NCBI RefSeq assembly: GCF_034140825.1
Contig: NC_089042.1
Location: forward strand, 26,131,001-26,195,000
Direction of reading: 5' to 3'
DNA: 64,000 nucleotides
DNA from: Oryza sativa Japonica Group
Taxonomy: Eukaryota; Streptophyta; Magnoliopsida; Poales; Poaceae
The notes beneath the pieces were generated by a model, which saw only the letters and a list, made by a program, of their open reading frames with translations, was not told where the DNA came from and made no database searches. The position numbers were made by a program, and so were the translations under genes. Shown piece by piece: positions 1 through 11,140 of this stretch (within the stretch, counting starts at the first letter, position 1; the number at the start of each line of letters is the position of its first letter).

Positions 1-533
1 CCGACGGAGAACGACACGTCGGAGCAGTCGGCGCGGTCCACGATGCCGCCGAGCTGGCCGCCGAGGTTCGACCGCGGGACGGGTATAGGGCCGCCGTCGT
101 CGTCGTCGCCGCCGCCGCCGCCGGCGTCGGCGAAGACCACGACACCGCAGACGATCGTGACCACGCCGTCGACGGCGTAGAGCGGCTCGAGGTCGCTCCG
201 CCTCACGAGGTGCCGGAACGCGCCGCCGTAGCCGCGGGGGTGGCCGGGGACACTCATCGGGAAGGCCCTGTCCGAGCAGATGATCGACGGCGCGCCGACG
301 CCGCCGTCGCGGCGCATCAGGAAGGTGTGGAAGATGGCCCTGACGGTGTTCGATCTCGCCGGCACGCCGATGCGCAGGGAGACGTACTCGCCATTGTCCT
401 CCTCGCGGTAGCCGCGCGGGTAGCATCTGATGACCCACGACTGCTCCCCGTCGCCGACGGCGAAGCTGTTCGTCGTCGTCGTCGTCCCTGGGTACTCGAG
501 CTTCAACTCGGCGAAGCTGGATGATATCATCAT
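1..533 (-). CDS. MATH-BTB protein, N-terminal part (cut by left window edge)
   Basis: Reading from the ATG at 533 on the minus strand gives an open frame of about 177 codons that runs off the left edge. It starts MMISSSFAELKLEY and contains MATH-domain landmarks shared with the other loci here: CYPRGYREEDNGEY, a following AIFHTFLM strand, and RRSDLEPLYAVDG before the second half of the fold. A glycine/aspartate-rich linker, [14 protein letters not shown], then leads to SDVSFSVG, the first strand of the BTB domain, where the window ends. Family knowledge: MATH-BTB proteins are substrate adaptors of CUL3 ubiquitin ligases, with MATH binding the substrate and BTB binding the cullin. No break is seen in the visible part. 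The ATG is chosen because the residues after it align with the starts of the paralogues. Confidence 0.85.
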   Translation of the reverse strand, partial: MMISSSFAELKLEYPGTTTTTNSFAVGDGEQSWVIRCYPRGYREEDNGEYVSLRIGVPARSNTVRAIFHTFLMRRDGGVGAPSIICSDRAFPMSVPGHPRGYGGAFRHLVRRSDLEPLYAVDGVVTIVCGVVVFADAGGGGGDDDDGGPIPVPRSNLGGQLGGIVDRADCSDVSFSV

Positions 534-1121
534 CGTATTTTTGGTGTATTATTAATTAATTGCAAAAATATGCCGCCAAACGGACAAATTAATAAAGTTT
601 ATATATATCGAAAATCTCACGGACACGCTCTGCGTATCATGACGTGAACTAGAGTAGTTCATGACGTGAACCATAGTACGTTGTAGGAATTTATTTTCGG
701 CAAGATAAATGATTCCTTTTTTATGTACGCATTTGAGTCATATTTTGATTGGTAGGAGATAATAAGTACTTGGTGTTTTATGTTTATGCTAAACTAAACA
801 TGTCTATCTTTAACTATTAATTTTTAAGAAAATGTATGGTTTAACATAATAAGATGTTATGTTTTTAGATTCACCATGAAATATATTTTTGTAATATAGA
901 TATATTTACATGTTGTCAAACTATATGATTTTTTTTATTGTTTGACTTCAGATACAACAATGAATTTGTCAATTTTATGGATTAGATATGTCATATAATT
1001 GGATTCGTAATCACCATAGATACCACATATATACCTAATATTATACGATAAGGTATATTGAAATATAGGAAAATAGCAGATAAGAACAACAACTCTTCGT
1101 ACTTGAGGGAAGGGGATTGGG
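534..1121. other. AT-rich intergenic, upstream of the first MATH-BTB gene
   Basis: No open frame with coding character. A direct repeat of the phrase catgacgtgaac occurs near 640-670. No clear TATA box can be assigned. Confidence 0.5.
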
Positions 1122-1803
1122 AGTTTACACGAGGGAATTGATGGTGAGATTAAGATAGGAATTTGATTTTTCATCCCAGTCTCTTGTTTGGTAGAGGTAA
1201 TGGAAATTGATAGGGAGTTTAGTTGGAGATTAGATCATTAATGAAAATGGATGGCTGAGATTTGTTTAGGCGAAGTAAAGGAGAAATTTCCTCCCAATTA
1301 CCTGCCCCTACCCAGGTATTGAAAATGAGGGAGTTCATTTCTCAATTCTCTATCCCCATCCCACTAAAATTCCCATGTCCCCCAACCAAACAAAACAGTT
1401 AATAGCCTCATCCCTCTAAACTCCTAATCTCTTCTAAAAACTCCCTCCAACCAAACGGGCCACAGTTTACACGAGGGAATTGATGGTGAGATTAAGATGG
1501 GAATTTAATTTTTCATCACAGTCTTTTGTTTGGCAGAGGTGATGGAAATTAATAGGGAGTTTAGTTAAAGATTAGATCATTAATGAAAACGGATGGCTGA
1601 GATTTGTTTAGGCGAAGTAAAGGAGGAATTCCCTCCCAATTACGTGCCCCTACCCAGGTATTGAAAATGAGGGAGTTCATTTCTCAATTCCCTATCCCCA
1701 TCCCACTAAAATTCCCATGTCCCCCAACCAAACAAAACAGTTAATAGCCTCATCCCTCTAAACTCCCAATCCCTTCTAAAAGCTCCCTCCAACTAAACGG
1801 GCC
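1122..1803. repeat. 342-bp tandem duplication (two copies)
   Basis: Two adjacent copies, 1122-1463 and 1464-about 1803, share most bases, starting at agtttacacgagggaattg and ending at a phrase like ccaaccaaacgggcc. Each begins with a GGGAGTTT-like stretch and ends with its inverse (AAACTCCC), so the unit resembles a MITE that was duplicated head to tail. Copies differ by scattered substitutions. No protein is encoded. Confidence 0.8.
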
Positions 1804-1863
1804 GCTAAGGAAATATATATAGGTTGTCAAAATCTGACCTAAAAAGGGCAAGGTCTTATTTAC

Positions 1864-2213
1864 TCAAAGTTTTAACACGAAGTGTAGTAGAGCTTTGAAC
1901 GTGGCCGGGTCGATGTCGTGCATCGTGACGCATGGCATACGGTGGTCTCCACCATCGAGCCGAGGGACTCCGCCTTGAACACCGGTGAGCGAGTGGCGAG
2001 CACAGCCCGGTGCACGTGGAACGTCTCGACGGAAAGCTTCTGGTTTTTCTTTCAAGGAGTAAGGGCAAAAGCTCTGCCGAAGGATTTCATTAAGAAGGGA
2101 AAGGCCTAAGGTTCACATCATACAGATTACAAGGATCAAAAGATCCCAGACAAAAGGCTTCTGGCTATTTTTTGGTAGTCAAGTTTGTACTCGATGAAAC
2201 CGGAGGCCAGCAT
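1864..2213 (-). pseudogene. MATH-BTB pseudogene (start plus BTB fragment)
   Basis: Minus strand. The ATG at 2213 is followed by [17 protein letters not shown], the canonical start of this gene group, but the frame soon stops. A separate piece at about 1870-2045 matches the BTB core: histidine-alanine-type HVHRAVLATRSPVFK in one frame, then MPCVTMHDIDPATFKALLHF in another frame. Most of the MATH domain and everything after the BTB core are missing, and the remaining BTB piece contains a frameshift. A dead fragment; not expected to make protein. Confidence 0.75.
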
Positions 2214-2681
2214 GTTGCCGGCTTGCCGCCGGCGAAGGATGAACTTTCTCGAGAGAGAATTTTTTTACCCACAGCAATGTGAAGAAGATCGATGGTGAGG
2301 AAGCGACGGTAGTTGCTGCCGATACCGCTGGCGGTTTAGGCGGCCCATGAAGTGCGCAGACCTAGTCAAGGCCCAAGTTACTCCAGTCTAAAGAAGTCTA
2401 ACCGCAATTCCCAAGCCAACCAAACTATTCGCAAAATAACTTTTTTCTTTTTAAATCTAGGGCCTGAACGTTTGCTTTTGGAGTGGTTCTCCAGTGCTGG
2501 GAAGTTATATGGTTCGTTAATCAACTAAAATCTAATGGTCCACGGAGAAAGGTATCTTCCAAAAGGTAGTAAAAAGTGGGCCAAGGTACTTAATTGATAG
2601 ATTGGGTGGAAGGATAAATAAGTAATTATCTTAATTTTACAGCGATAAGACTACTGAGAGAGAGTAATTCAATCATGAGTG
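2214..2681. other. Intergenic flank of the MULE
   Basis: Continues the 5' flank of the MATH-BTB relic (a cgagagagaa stretch also seen upstream of the 30145 paralogue). Otherwise AT-rich, with nothing recognisable up to the MULE target duplication. Confidence 0.4.
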
Positions 2682-2691
2682 GCGTGATCGG

Positions 2692-3012
2692 GAATTTTTT
2701 TTATTTTTAATTTTTTTTATTAAAAGTTTTACAAAAATAATTTTCCATTTTGAAAATTGACGGAAGTAGTCGCCTACCGCCCTCTGGGAGGGTGATTTTT
2801 AAAAATCGTCATCCCAGAGGGCAGCGAAAATGACGTGGCAGACGGCCGTTCGCTCTCGGGCGACGGCCGTCAACGAAATTTGCAGGCGGCCCCCTTGCCG
2901 CCCTCCGCTAGGGCGATTTTGTACTGTGCGGGGGGCCGCCTGCAAATGGGCGGCGAGGGGGCATGGAATTTTGCAGGCGGCCCCCTTGCCGCCCTGGGGG
3001 AGGGCGATTTTT
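2692..3012 (+). repeat. MULE left terminal inverted repeat
   Basis: Pairs with 11530-11848 in inverse orientation. The outer 90 bp is AT-rich. The inner part is a GC-rich mosaic with its own palindromes: CCCTCTGGGAGGG, about ten A/T bases, then CCCAGAGGG; and GCAGGCGGCCCCCTTGCCGCC, which occurs twice. Confidence 0.9.
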
Positions 3013-3022
3013 GCCTCCCCCC

Positions 3023-3029
3023 TATAAAG
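3023..3029 (+). promoter_or_regulatory. TATA box for the MULE transposase gene
   Basis: TATAAAG lies immediately inside the left TIR in a cytosine-rich context, about 440 bp before the MURA ATG. A likely 5' UTR intron (donor CAG/gtttgc at 3154, acceptor ttttcatcag at 3458) fills most of the distance. MULE transposase promoters are commonly within or beside the TIR. Confidence 0.55.
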
Positions 3030-3463
3030 CCCAGTCCCCCCTCTCTGAAATTTCATTATATTCACTAAAAATCCAAAAAAAACGAAAGAGAGAGAGGGGA
3101 GGGCAGCAGAAGGGGAGCGGCGAAGCCCTGCTGGTTCGCTCACTTCATCACAGGTTTGCTCCCATACATCTTTTGCATTTGTACTAATATGTTATGTTTG
3201 AGTATATATGTTGCGTTTTAGTTTTAGTTCCATATATTTTAGCATATCTGTAGCACACAGCACATATGTGTAGATCCAGAGCATAGAATATAATAGTATG
3301 AATTGAGACATAGACAGTAGTGTTAATTGTAAGATGTAGTTTAGTTTGATCTGGAGAATGTAACCTACTTTTAGAATTTTGGAGAACAATATTGTAGAGA
3401 ATGTAACTTAGGGCGTAGTACAGAAATGCGAGGTTAACGCAGTTATTGTTTTCATCAGGCACA

Positions 3464-6175
3464 ATGTCAAATAAGGTCACATTTCAGATAGTTCACGGTG
3501 AAGGAAATATTAGATTTGGTCCAGATGGTGTTGATCTGTCAGATTTTGTAATGACATCTAAGGGCATCGATAGGCCTGCGGAGAGAACATTTCAGTCAAT
3601 TTATAGTTGGTTGTTGAGAGGATTTAGAATAGACCAAGAAGTCTACACAATGTCAGTATCAGTTGTAGTGAGTCGTGCAACAGAAGGTTATTTTTGGGAA
3701 CTAATGCCGATGGACAGCACTGCTGCTTGGAGACGGTATGTGGAAATGGCTTTTGAACGGTCATGGCCCCTCGTTATATTTGTGTCGGTACAAGAGAAAG
3801 ATATAAATGTTTCAATGCAAACCGAAGATGTAGAGGGTCCTATCAATGCAGGGGATGTTGTTGGACCATCGATGCAAAATGAGGAAAATCAACCAAGGGA
3901 GGAGCAGGCCATGGGCATGGCGGATGAGGGGGAGAGAGTCGGTATAATTGTTGATGAAATGGAGAGGGAAGATTCGGATAATGAGGAAGCGGACGACGAC
4001 GCATCATCCGATGAGGAAGGTGATGTAATGGCCACTGATTGGGCAAATGAGGACTTCTCTGGACTTGTTATATCAGAGGGTGATCATGTACCCTGGGAGT
4101 ATAAGGAGAACGAGGTAATTGACGGTGCAAGGTATGCTTATAAGGATGAGATGAAGGAGGCGGTGAAGCATTGGGCAGTTTCCTTGCAGAGAGAGTTTAG
4201 GGTGGTCAAGTCAACAAATTATGTGTATGAAGTGAGGTGCATGAAGGAAGATTGTCCGTGGCGTGTCCATGCATATAAGGGTAAATGGAATGATTATTGG
4301 AAAGTTAGCATTGTGACCGAGCACAAGTGCTACTTACAAGGGGTGGAGAAGTATCACCGAAACATCACTTCAGCTTTTGTGGCAAGTGAGATGTACAGCA
4401 GTGTTGTTGGTAACATTGGCTTTGAACCAAAATCAATTATTAGGCACATCGAGAACAAATTCAAGTACACCATAAGCTATGCAAAGGCCTGGAGAGCCAA
4501 ACAAAAGATTATTGAGATGAGGTATGGCACATTTGAAGCTTCTTATGATAATTTGCCTCGTTTGTTAGCCACCATTGCCCAGAGGAATAATAATACTTAC
4601 TATGACCTACATACATTTACATCGGTTGATGATCGAACAAAGAGTGTGCTGCAAAGAGCCTTTTTCTCATTGGGTGCTTGCATCAATGCTTTTGTGCATT
4701 GTCGACCTGTTCTATGCATAGATGGAACTTTTATGACAGGTAAATACCGAGGTCAGATATTGACAGCAATTGGGTGTGATGGGAACAACCAGGTTCTACC
4801 TATGGCTTTTGCATTTGTAGAGAGTGAGAACACTGAAAGCTGGTACTGGTTCCTAGAGAGAGTGCACATTGCAGTGGTGCGTATGAGGCCCAACGTTTGC
4901 CTTATACATGATCGTCATGCGGGTATGTTGCGGGCTATTGACTACTTGCAGAACGGTTGGGATGAGAAGGGACTTCCAGCTAAGTGGCCTGATGTTCGGA
5001 GTCGGTGGTGCATGCGTCACATGGGTGCAAATTTCTACAAGCAATTCAAGAACAAGCATCTTATGGAGCTCTTTAAGAGGCTCTGTGCACAGAACCAAGA
5101 GAAGAAATTTAATGAGTTGTGGGACAAGTTGGATGAGTTGACAACGAAGCAAACAGATGAGCAATCTCGCAGACCACAAGTTGAAGGTGACGAGCCTCCC
5201 ATACCTCTTGGTGCATTACATGATGACCCACCAACAATGAGAAGGAGGTCAGGGTCGTCCATCAGAAATTTCACTCAGTGGATTGAGAATGAGCCTAAGG
5301 AGAAGTGGTCTCTATTGTTCGACACCGATGGATCTCGGTATGGCATAATGACAACCAATTTGGCAGAGGTGTACAACTGGGTAATGCGAGGAGTTCGGGT
5401 ACTTCCATTGGTTGCTATTGTTGAATTCATCCTTCACGGCACGCAAGCGTACTTTAGGGATCGATACAAGAAAATTGGTCCGTCCATGGCCGATAACAAC
5501 ATAGTGTTTGGCAACATAGTGACAAAGTACATGGAAGAAAAAATCAAAAAGGCACGGAGACATAGAGTTGTTGCTCAAGGCACACAAGTGCATCGGTATG
5601 AAATAATGTGTGTTGATAGGAGCAGGCGTGGTATCTATCGCAAGCAAGCCGTGCAGGAATGTGTCTTGAAGGCGGATGGTGGATGTACCTGCAGTTGTAT
5701 GAAGCCGAAGCTTCATCACCTTACTTACTCACACGTTCTTGCTGCTGCCGGTGATTGTGGCATATCTCCCAATGTGTACATCTCAAATTATTTCAGGAAA
5801 GAAGCAATCTTTCATACATGGAGTGAGGAGATATATGGGTTCGGGATCTCAGGATCTTACACAACGCTGAGTGCCCAAGTTTTTTACATTCCAGATCCAT
5901 CTAAGTTAAGGGTGAAAAAGGGTCGACGCCAAACTAGACGCATTAGAAATGATATGGATGAGTCAGAAGCAGGCGGGAGGACTTTACGCTGCAGCAAGTG
6001 TGATCTGCGCGGCCATACTTACAAGAAATGCCCGAAGAATGCAGAAGTTCCAAGCGGCGCAGATGCTAGTCCATCTGGACAGGCAAGTGATGGTAGGCGA
6101 CCACCTGGTGAAGGAACAACAAGCAGGCGCGCAAGGCCAAGGCGTCGTCGCGCAGCAGACGATTCCATGGTGTAA
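3464..6175 (+). CDS. MURA-type transposase of the MULE
   Basis: Catalyses cut-and-paste movement of the MULE by acting on its TIRs in the nucleus. The chosen start is MSNKVTF at 3464, just after a probable 3' splice site (ttttcatcag). The in-frame ATG at 3446 lies inside the likely intron. The frame is about 903 residues and uninterrupted. In order: an acidic Asp/Glu stretch (about residues 165-205), a MuDR DNA-binding type region with CMKEDCPWRVHA (about 240-290), the MULE catalytic domain containing CIDGTFMTGKYRGQ and CLIHDRHAG (first and second acidic residues, about 420-490), a SWIM finger CTCSCMKPKLHHLTYSH (about 740-765), a CCHC-like knuckle CSKCDLRGHTYKKC (about 843-858) and an Arg-rich tail that could be a nuclear signal. 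All family domains are present, so it may be functional. Confidence 0.93.
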   Translation: MSNKVTFQIVHGEGNIRFGPDGVDLSDFVMTSKGIDRPAERTFQSIYSWLLRGFRIDQEVYTMSVSVVVSRATEGYFWELMPMDSTAAWRRYVEMAFERSWPLVIFVSVQEKDINVSMQTEDVEGPINAGDVVGPSMQNEENQPREEQAMGMADEGERVGIIVDEMEREDSDNEEADDDASSDEEGDVMATDWANEDFSGLVISEGDHVPWEYKENEVIDGARYAYKDEMKEAVKHWAVSLQREFRVVKSTNYVYEVRCMKEDCPWRVHAYKGKWNDYWKVSIVTEHKCYLQGVEKYHRNITSAFVASEMYSSVVGNIGFEPKSIIRHIENKFKYTISYAKAWRAKQKIIEMRYGTFEASYDNLPRLLATIAQRNNNTYYDLHTFTSVDDRTKSVLQRAFFSLGACINAFVHCRPVLCIDGTFMTGKYRGQILTAIGCDGNNQVLPMAFAFVESENTESWYWFLERVHIAVVRMRPNVCLIHDRHAGMLRAIDYLQNGWDEKGLPAKWPDVRSRWCMRHMGANFYKQFKNKHLMELFKRLCAQNQEKKFNELWDKLDELTTKQTDEQSRRPQVEGDEPPIPLGALHDDPPTMRRRSGSSIRNFTQWIENEPKEKWSLLFDTDGSRYGIMTTNLAEVYNWVMRGVRVLPLVAIVEFILHGTQAYFRDRYKKIGPSMADNNIVFGNIVTKYMEEKIKKARRHRVVAQGTQVHRYEIMCVDRSRRGIYRKQAVQECVLKADGGCTCSCMKPKLHHLTYSHVLAAAGDCGISPNVYISNYFRKEAIFHTWSEEIYGFGISGSYTTLSAQVFYIPDPSKLRVKKGRRQTRRIRNDMDESEAGGRTLRCSKCDLRGHTYKKCPKNAEVPSGADASPSGQASDGRRPPGEGTTSRRARPRRRRAADDSMV

Positions 6176-6533
6176 CAATGCTATCGATTTAGGAAATAAA
6201 ATGCTGTTGTGATGTGATGAGTGTTCGGACTAAATACTTCTATCGTGTAATTTCAATTGAATGTTGTTGTAATGAGTACCTCCGACTATTGTTGTACTAG
6301 TAGTATTGCGAACTATTCGGTGTTGTATCATAATGTTATCGTGATGAGTGTTCGGACTAAGTACTCATATCGTGTAACTGCAGTTATTGTTGTAATCAGA
6401 AATATTTCGTATGGTAACACTTTTGTTTGTTTGTACTCTTGTTTAATATGTGTTAGTAATTCGCTTATGAACATTTATTACTTATGTTGAACTAATTATT
6501 TATATGTTTCTGATCAATCTATTTGATGCAAGT

Positions 6534-9417
6534 ATGGCGTACGACACACCGACGCTGTTGAACCGTGGGATTGACAGGAACCACCGCTCGTTCCTGTCAG
6601 CAGTCGAGGGTGCACAGCTCGGCACCTTCCGTCCACGCACGTCGCGCGAGTGGTTGCGTGTCGACCCCCGTCACGTTCCTTGGTACGCGTATGTTCACAT
6701 TTCAACTCAACTTTGCTTTGTGTTGTACTTATGTTTGAAGTTTGCTCTATACAGGTTGCGTGCGGCAGGCCTTCTACCACTTTGTAGGCTTGTTGAGGCG
6801 GCGGCGGACGACCGTGACCCAGCGAAGCGGTGGGATGCAGACCGGTCACTCCTTGCCGCTCTGGTAGACCGCTGGAGACCTGAGACGCACACGTTCCACC
6901 TTCCCTGTGGGGAGATGGCTCCGACACTGCAGGACGTGTCGTACCTGCTCGGGCTACCGCTGGCGGGAGCACCAGTTGGTCCCGTGGACGGTGTTTTTGG
7001 GTGGAAGGAGGATATCACTGCGCGCTTCGAGCAGGTGATGCGCCTTCCACACCTAGGACCGGCCAACACCCTTCCTCCATACTCTACAGTCGGGCCTAGC
7101 AAGGCTTGGTTGCTCTAGTTCACTGTAAGTAAATAAGTTGTTATTATCATACATGCTTATTTGCGATCAACAGAGTGTTTTGTACTAACATTTCATTCTT
7201 AATTGTAGGCGGACCTTCTGCACCCTGACGCTGATGATAACTCGGTCCGACGCTCCCTTGAGGCGTACCTGTTGTGGTTGTTCGGGTGGGTGATGTTCAC
7301 TAGCACCCACGGGCACGCTGTGGACTTCCGGCTGGTCCACTACGCACGGTCCATCACGGATGCTCAGCCACAGGACGTGCCGCAGTGGAGCTGGGGTTCT
7401 GCCGTGCTAGCAGCCACGTACCGTGCCCTCTGTGAGGCGTGCACGAAGACTGACGCGGGAGCGATCATCGCTGGCTGCCCTATGTTGCTTCAGCTTTGGG
7501 CAGCCGAGAGGTTTGCCATAGGTCGACCAGTGGTGGACAGCGCACCCTACGGGGTTGGTCGCAGCGCGCAGTGGCCAGAGGACGGTCCCACGATGGGGAC
7601 TTACTGGTGTCGACGTGGGGTTAGTGCAACTTCGCTGCGTTATAAGTTTATCAGTCGTCTTCTTTTTTTTCTTCACATAACATGTCTAATTCCGATCATG
7701 TTTATTGCAGCGTCGTTACGCTCACGTCCAGGTGAGACGAGGTTACCCGGACTTCGTGTTCGAGTTTGACCGTCTCCAGCCGAGCGACGTCATCTGGGAG
7801 CCGTACACAGAAGAGGCCGTCGCTGCGAGAGCACCGCTAGGACTTTCGTCGTTGTGCACACGCGACCAGGCTTACTGGCTCACCATCCTGCTGATGGTGT
7901 TCGACATTTTCGTTGAGCCTTACTGCCCGCAGCGTGTGATGAGACAGTTCGGACTTAGGCAGGTGTTTCCGGGCAACGTGCAGCCGACCGTCCTCCCTGC
8001 CGACCACTCGTGAGTTCGGATTGTTCATTTCTAAATTTTTATGATAATTACTTCATCGAGCCATATAATTTACCTCTCTTCACAGGTTGACTCGACGGGG
8101 ACAGCTAGCAGGCGCACTTTGGGCTCCACGTGTACAGCAGTACGTTGACGACTGGGTGTTAGCTACAGAGGAGGTGATCAACGAGCTCTTCCCACACACG
8201 GAGGAGAACTACCGTGACTACCTTTGCTGGTACCTTTCTCGCACTCGTGCGCGTGTGACCTTCACTCCAGACGCCCCAGAGCCGCACGTTGCCGCTGTGA
8301 CGGACGCGTATCCCACGCACCGTGACCGAGACTACTTCGTGGGGGTACGTCGAATTTGTATTAGTTCTTACAATTATTTCATTTATCTTGCATAATATAG
8401 GACAACTACTGAATTTTTTATTTCCATCTTGCATAGGCTGATGCCGCACGGGATATCAGTGCCGATATCACTGCAGTCCAAGTGAGGTTGAACAGAGGTT
8501 TGCACTTGACTGACGTTGAGCAGAGGGTGACCTTCGACCGGATGCAGGAGAAGATGCGTGCGGTCATGCGCGTCTTCTCCTGTCGTAGCGCCGTGGACGT
8601 CGTACCTCCAGCTGGTCCGGTACAACCACGGCCTCGCGCGCCTACCGTCGGAGCAGGACCTCGACCTACGGTACCTGTTTCGCATGGTACTGCTCAGCCC
8701 AGAGGTTTCTTAAGTTTTGTTTCTGTTTTTGTACGAAAACATCACCCCGTCGTAACTTGATGTTCCATCCTCGCAGGACCTCGTTTGCCTTCGAGCGCCC
8801 CTAGCTTCGGAGCAGTGCGACCTACAGCACCGGTTTCGCACGGTACAGTTCAGCCCAGAGATTAGTTCATTTTTATTTCAGCTTTTGCACGAATATGTCA
8901 CCATGTTTTAACGGCACGTTTCCTCATCGCAGGACCTCGTCTGCCTTCGAGCGCGTTCGCAGGCACGACCGGCGCTTCCGCGAGCTCCGCAGGGGCGTTC
9001 GCCACCTCTTCGGGCGCGTTCGCCAGCTCTTCCTCTCACGGAGCGTCGATCCCTCGCCCACACGGTACTTTACTTTTTATTAATACTATTAAATACCTGT
9101 ATGAAACTGATGGTCCTTGTCCAGCAGGATTTGCAGCCGAGATCTTCGGTACTGGGGCCTCTTCATCTCAAGCCGGTAGGACTGGTCCTACTAGCCAGTT
9201 CTACGACGACGACTTGCACGGTGCACACCACCACGACGTACTAGGCTCCTCTCAGCTTGGAGGAGCTCCAGAGGCGCACACTCAGGAGCAGCCAGAGGTC
9301 ACACCTGTACAGGCAGGACGGGTTGGCCGTGCCGTACCCCCGGACCGACTCACGTACTCCCAGGGGCACATTAGGGCGCAGGGTAGGAGGGACAGGGGTA
9401 AGAGGCCTCGTCAGTAG
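6534..9417 (+). CDS. Plant mobile domain (PMD) protein carried by the MULE, one in-frame stop
   Basis: The start MAYDTPTLLNRGIDRNHRS opens a protein of the PMD / MAIL-like group (aminotransferase-like plant mobile domain). Recognisable segments are RPETHTFHLPCGEMAPTLQD, VSYLLGLPLAG, LLWLFGWVMF, and the QLWAAERFAIGRP block. Exons read from splice sites: 6534-6682, 6755-7124, 7209-7619, 7711-8009, 8086-8344, 8437-8704, 8777-8860, 8933-9064, 9128-9417, ending GKRPRQ*. Reading phase is kept across all junctions. A TAG at 7116-7118, near the end of exon 2, replaces a codon expected to be Gln. The donor after exon 7 is AT instead of GT. PMD domains are known to ride in plant transposons, and host PMD proteins take part in silencing and genome stability. 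A role in MULE movement or escape from silencing is inference only. Confidence 0.8.
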
Positions 9418-9854
9418 TGTTCTACCTCTTCAGTCCTTATGTGACCATTTCTTTTGGCTTACAAACTTGTAAAGCAGTACTACTTTTGCTATTACTACTG
9501 CAGTACTACTTGTGTTTGTCTCGTCTACATAGTTCTTTTCATTCATATGGTGCTAGAACAACTTATGCTCACGACAACACACTTTCGGCGCTTCACGGTA
9601 GTGTCAGATCCAGTAGCGCGCACAGTCCACAACAGCACACATGAAAAGCGGCAGCTCGAGTTGTCACTATCAACTTTCGGCGCTGCCTGTTGACATAAAG
9701 TGAATCACGCCCACGCGTGATCGTCTTGTCACATCTAATGAATAATGTATCTCATTGAGTTCACATATATTGCAGTGAAAACGACGCTATATAATTGACA
9801 ATCTGAAGGCAACCTCTTCATATCTTCTTTCCCACTAGCACACAACACACGAAA

Positions 9855-11018
9855 ATGGAAGCGCCATTCCTTGAGCGTCTCAACTGGCGAAGCGATCCTT
9901 TTGCTAGTTGGTTTCCACCATGGTGTGACCGTCCTTTGTGCGATTGTGGGGATGGATGCATACTCAAGTCTTCCCTCATGATACAAACTCGGGGCAGGAG
10001 ATTCTTCCAATGCGCGAACTTTGATCAGGTATGCTTCATCTATTCGAAGTTCAAATGGATAAAAAAAACTAACTTCTTCGTACACAATTGTAACATCTTA
10101 CGCAGACATATCGTCCAATGTGCAACTTCATCGAGTGGGTAGACATGGAGAACCCACAAAACGACGGAACCCGTGCTTACCCACGTAGTGAAACAAGATC
10201 GGACTACCTAAGGCGGAAGGATGAGCATGAACGTCGAATTGCTGCTGAGGCTTTAGAATGGCACGTAAATCCCCTAGGACTCCCCACGTGGCGTGAGCGT
10301 CCGGAGTGTCGTTGTGGTGACTGTTGTTAGGTGATAAGGTCTGTAAGGCACCGAACTCGAGGACAAAGGTGTTTCGTGTGTCCAAACATTGTCGACAATG
10401 ATTTCGTGGTAATTACAACTATTCTTTTCATCACTCCTCAGTACTATCATTAACTTAACTATCCCAAAATGGATGTACATAGGAGGATGTAAGGAAATGT
10501 CAATTCGTACAATGGATTGACACAGTCAGAGTTACTTCAAGTGGCGGGCCGATAACGCAACCTGAACCGACCATACAGTTCATTCATGCTTGGATGGAGT
10601 ACGAACGTCGGGTGGAAATTGCAAGCTTAGACTGGAGGAACAATCCATTAGGGTTACCTAAATGGTCCGAGCGTCCAAAGTGTGGGTGCAGAGATCGCTG
10701 GCAGGTGGCTACATCCTTTGCTGAACAAACATTTCGAAGGAGATATTTTGTCTGCCCCAATGTAGACAACGATTTCGTTGTATGTCTAACCATTTACAAA
10801 ATCCGCTATGATTTGCACAAAATTACTACCCAAACTGAATAACATTACTATTTTTACAGGGCAATCCAAGGATGGGTGGATTTACTCGATGGATCGACAA
10901 TGTCACTCCATCATATCATGGCCAGAAGATAACAGAGTCAGAAACACAAGTAGAGTATCAACGATTGAAGGACCACGAGAATGCAATGCATTCTGACCGA
11001 CCTAGAAGGGGCCGATAG
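9855..11018 (+). CDS. Triple GRF-type zinc-finger protein carried by the MULE
   Basis: Four exons (9855-10028, 10106-10408, 10483-10779, 10860-11018), each junction in phase with GT-AG borders, start MEAPFLERLNWRSDP and end HSDRPRRGR*. Three repeats follow the GRF finger pattern CxCG ... GRxF.C ... C.F..W: RPLCDCGDG with GRRFFQC and MCNFIEWVD; RPECRCGDCC with GQRCFVC and KCQFVQWID; RPKCGCRD with RRRYFVC and GGFTRWID. The third has lost its last Cys. Introns fall at the same place within each repeat, which points to tandem duplication of an exon-intron unit. A TAG at 10328-10330 interrupts repeat 2. GRF fingers bind nucleic acid in other proteins, but the role here is unknown. Confidence 0.7.
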
Positions 11019-11140
11019 GTTACCGCATGCTTGATTTGTCGGGATCGACAAATTTGTACCGTGTATCGATGGCACTTCTTATCTATCTTATCATTACAAT
11101 GTTTAATTATGGTGGTGATTTTTTGTATGCGTAAGACTAA

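Noticed and set aside
3446-3463. Upstream ATG for the MURA gene (MFSSGT)
   Set aside because: It sits inside a probable 5' UTR intron, just before the splice acceptor; MSNKVTF at 3464 is the better start.
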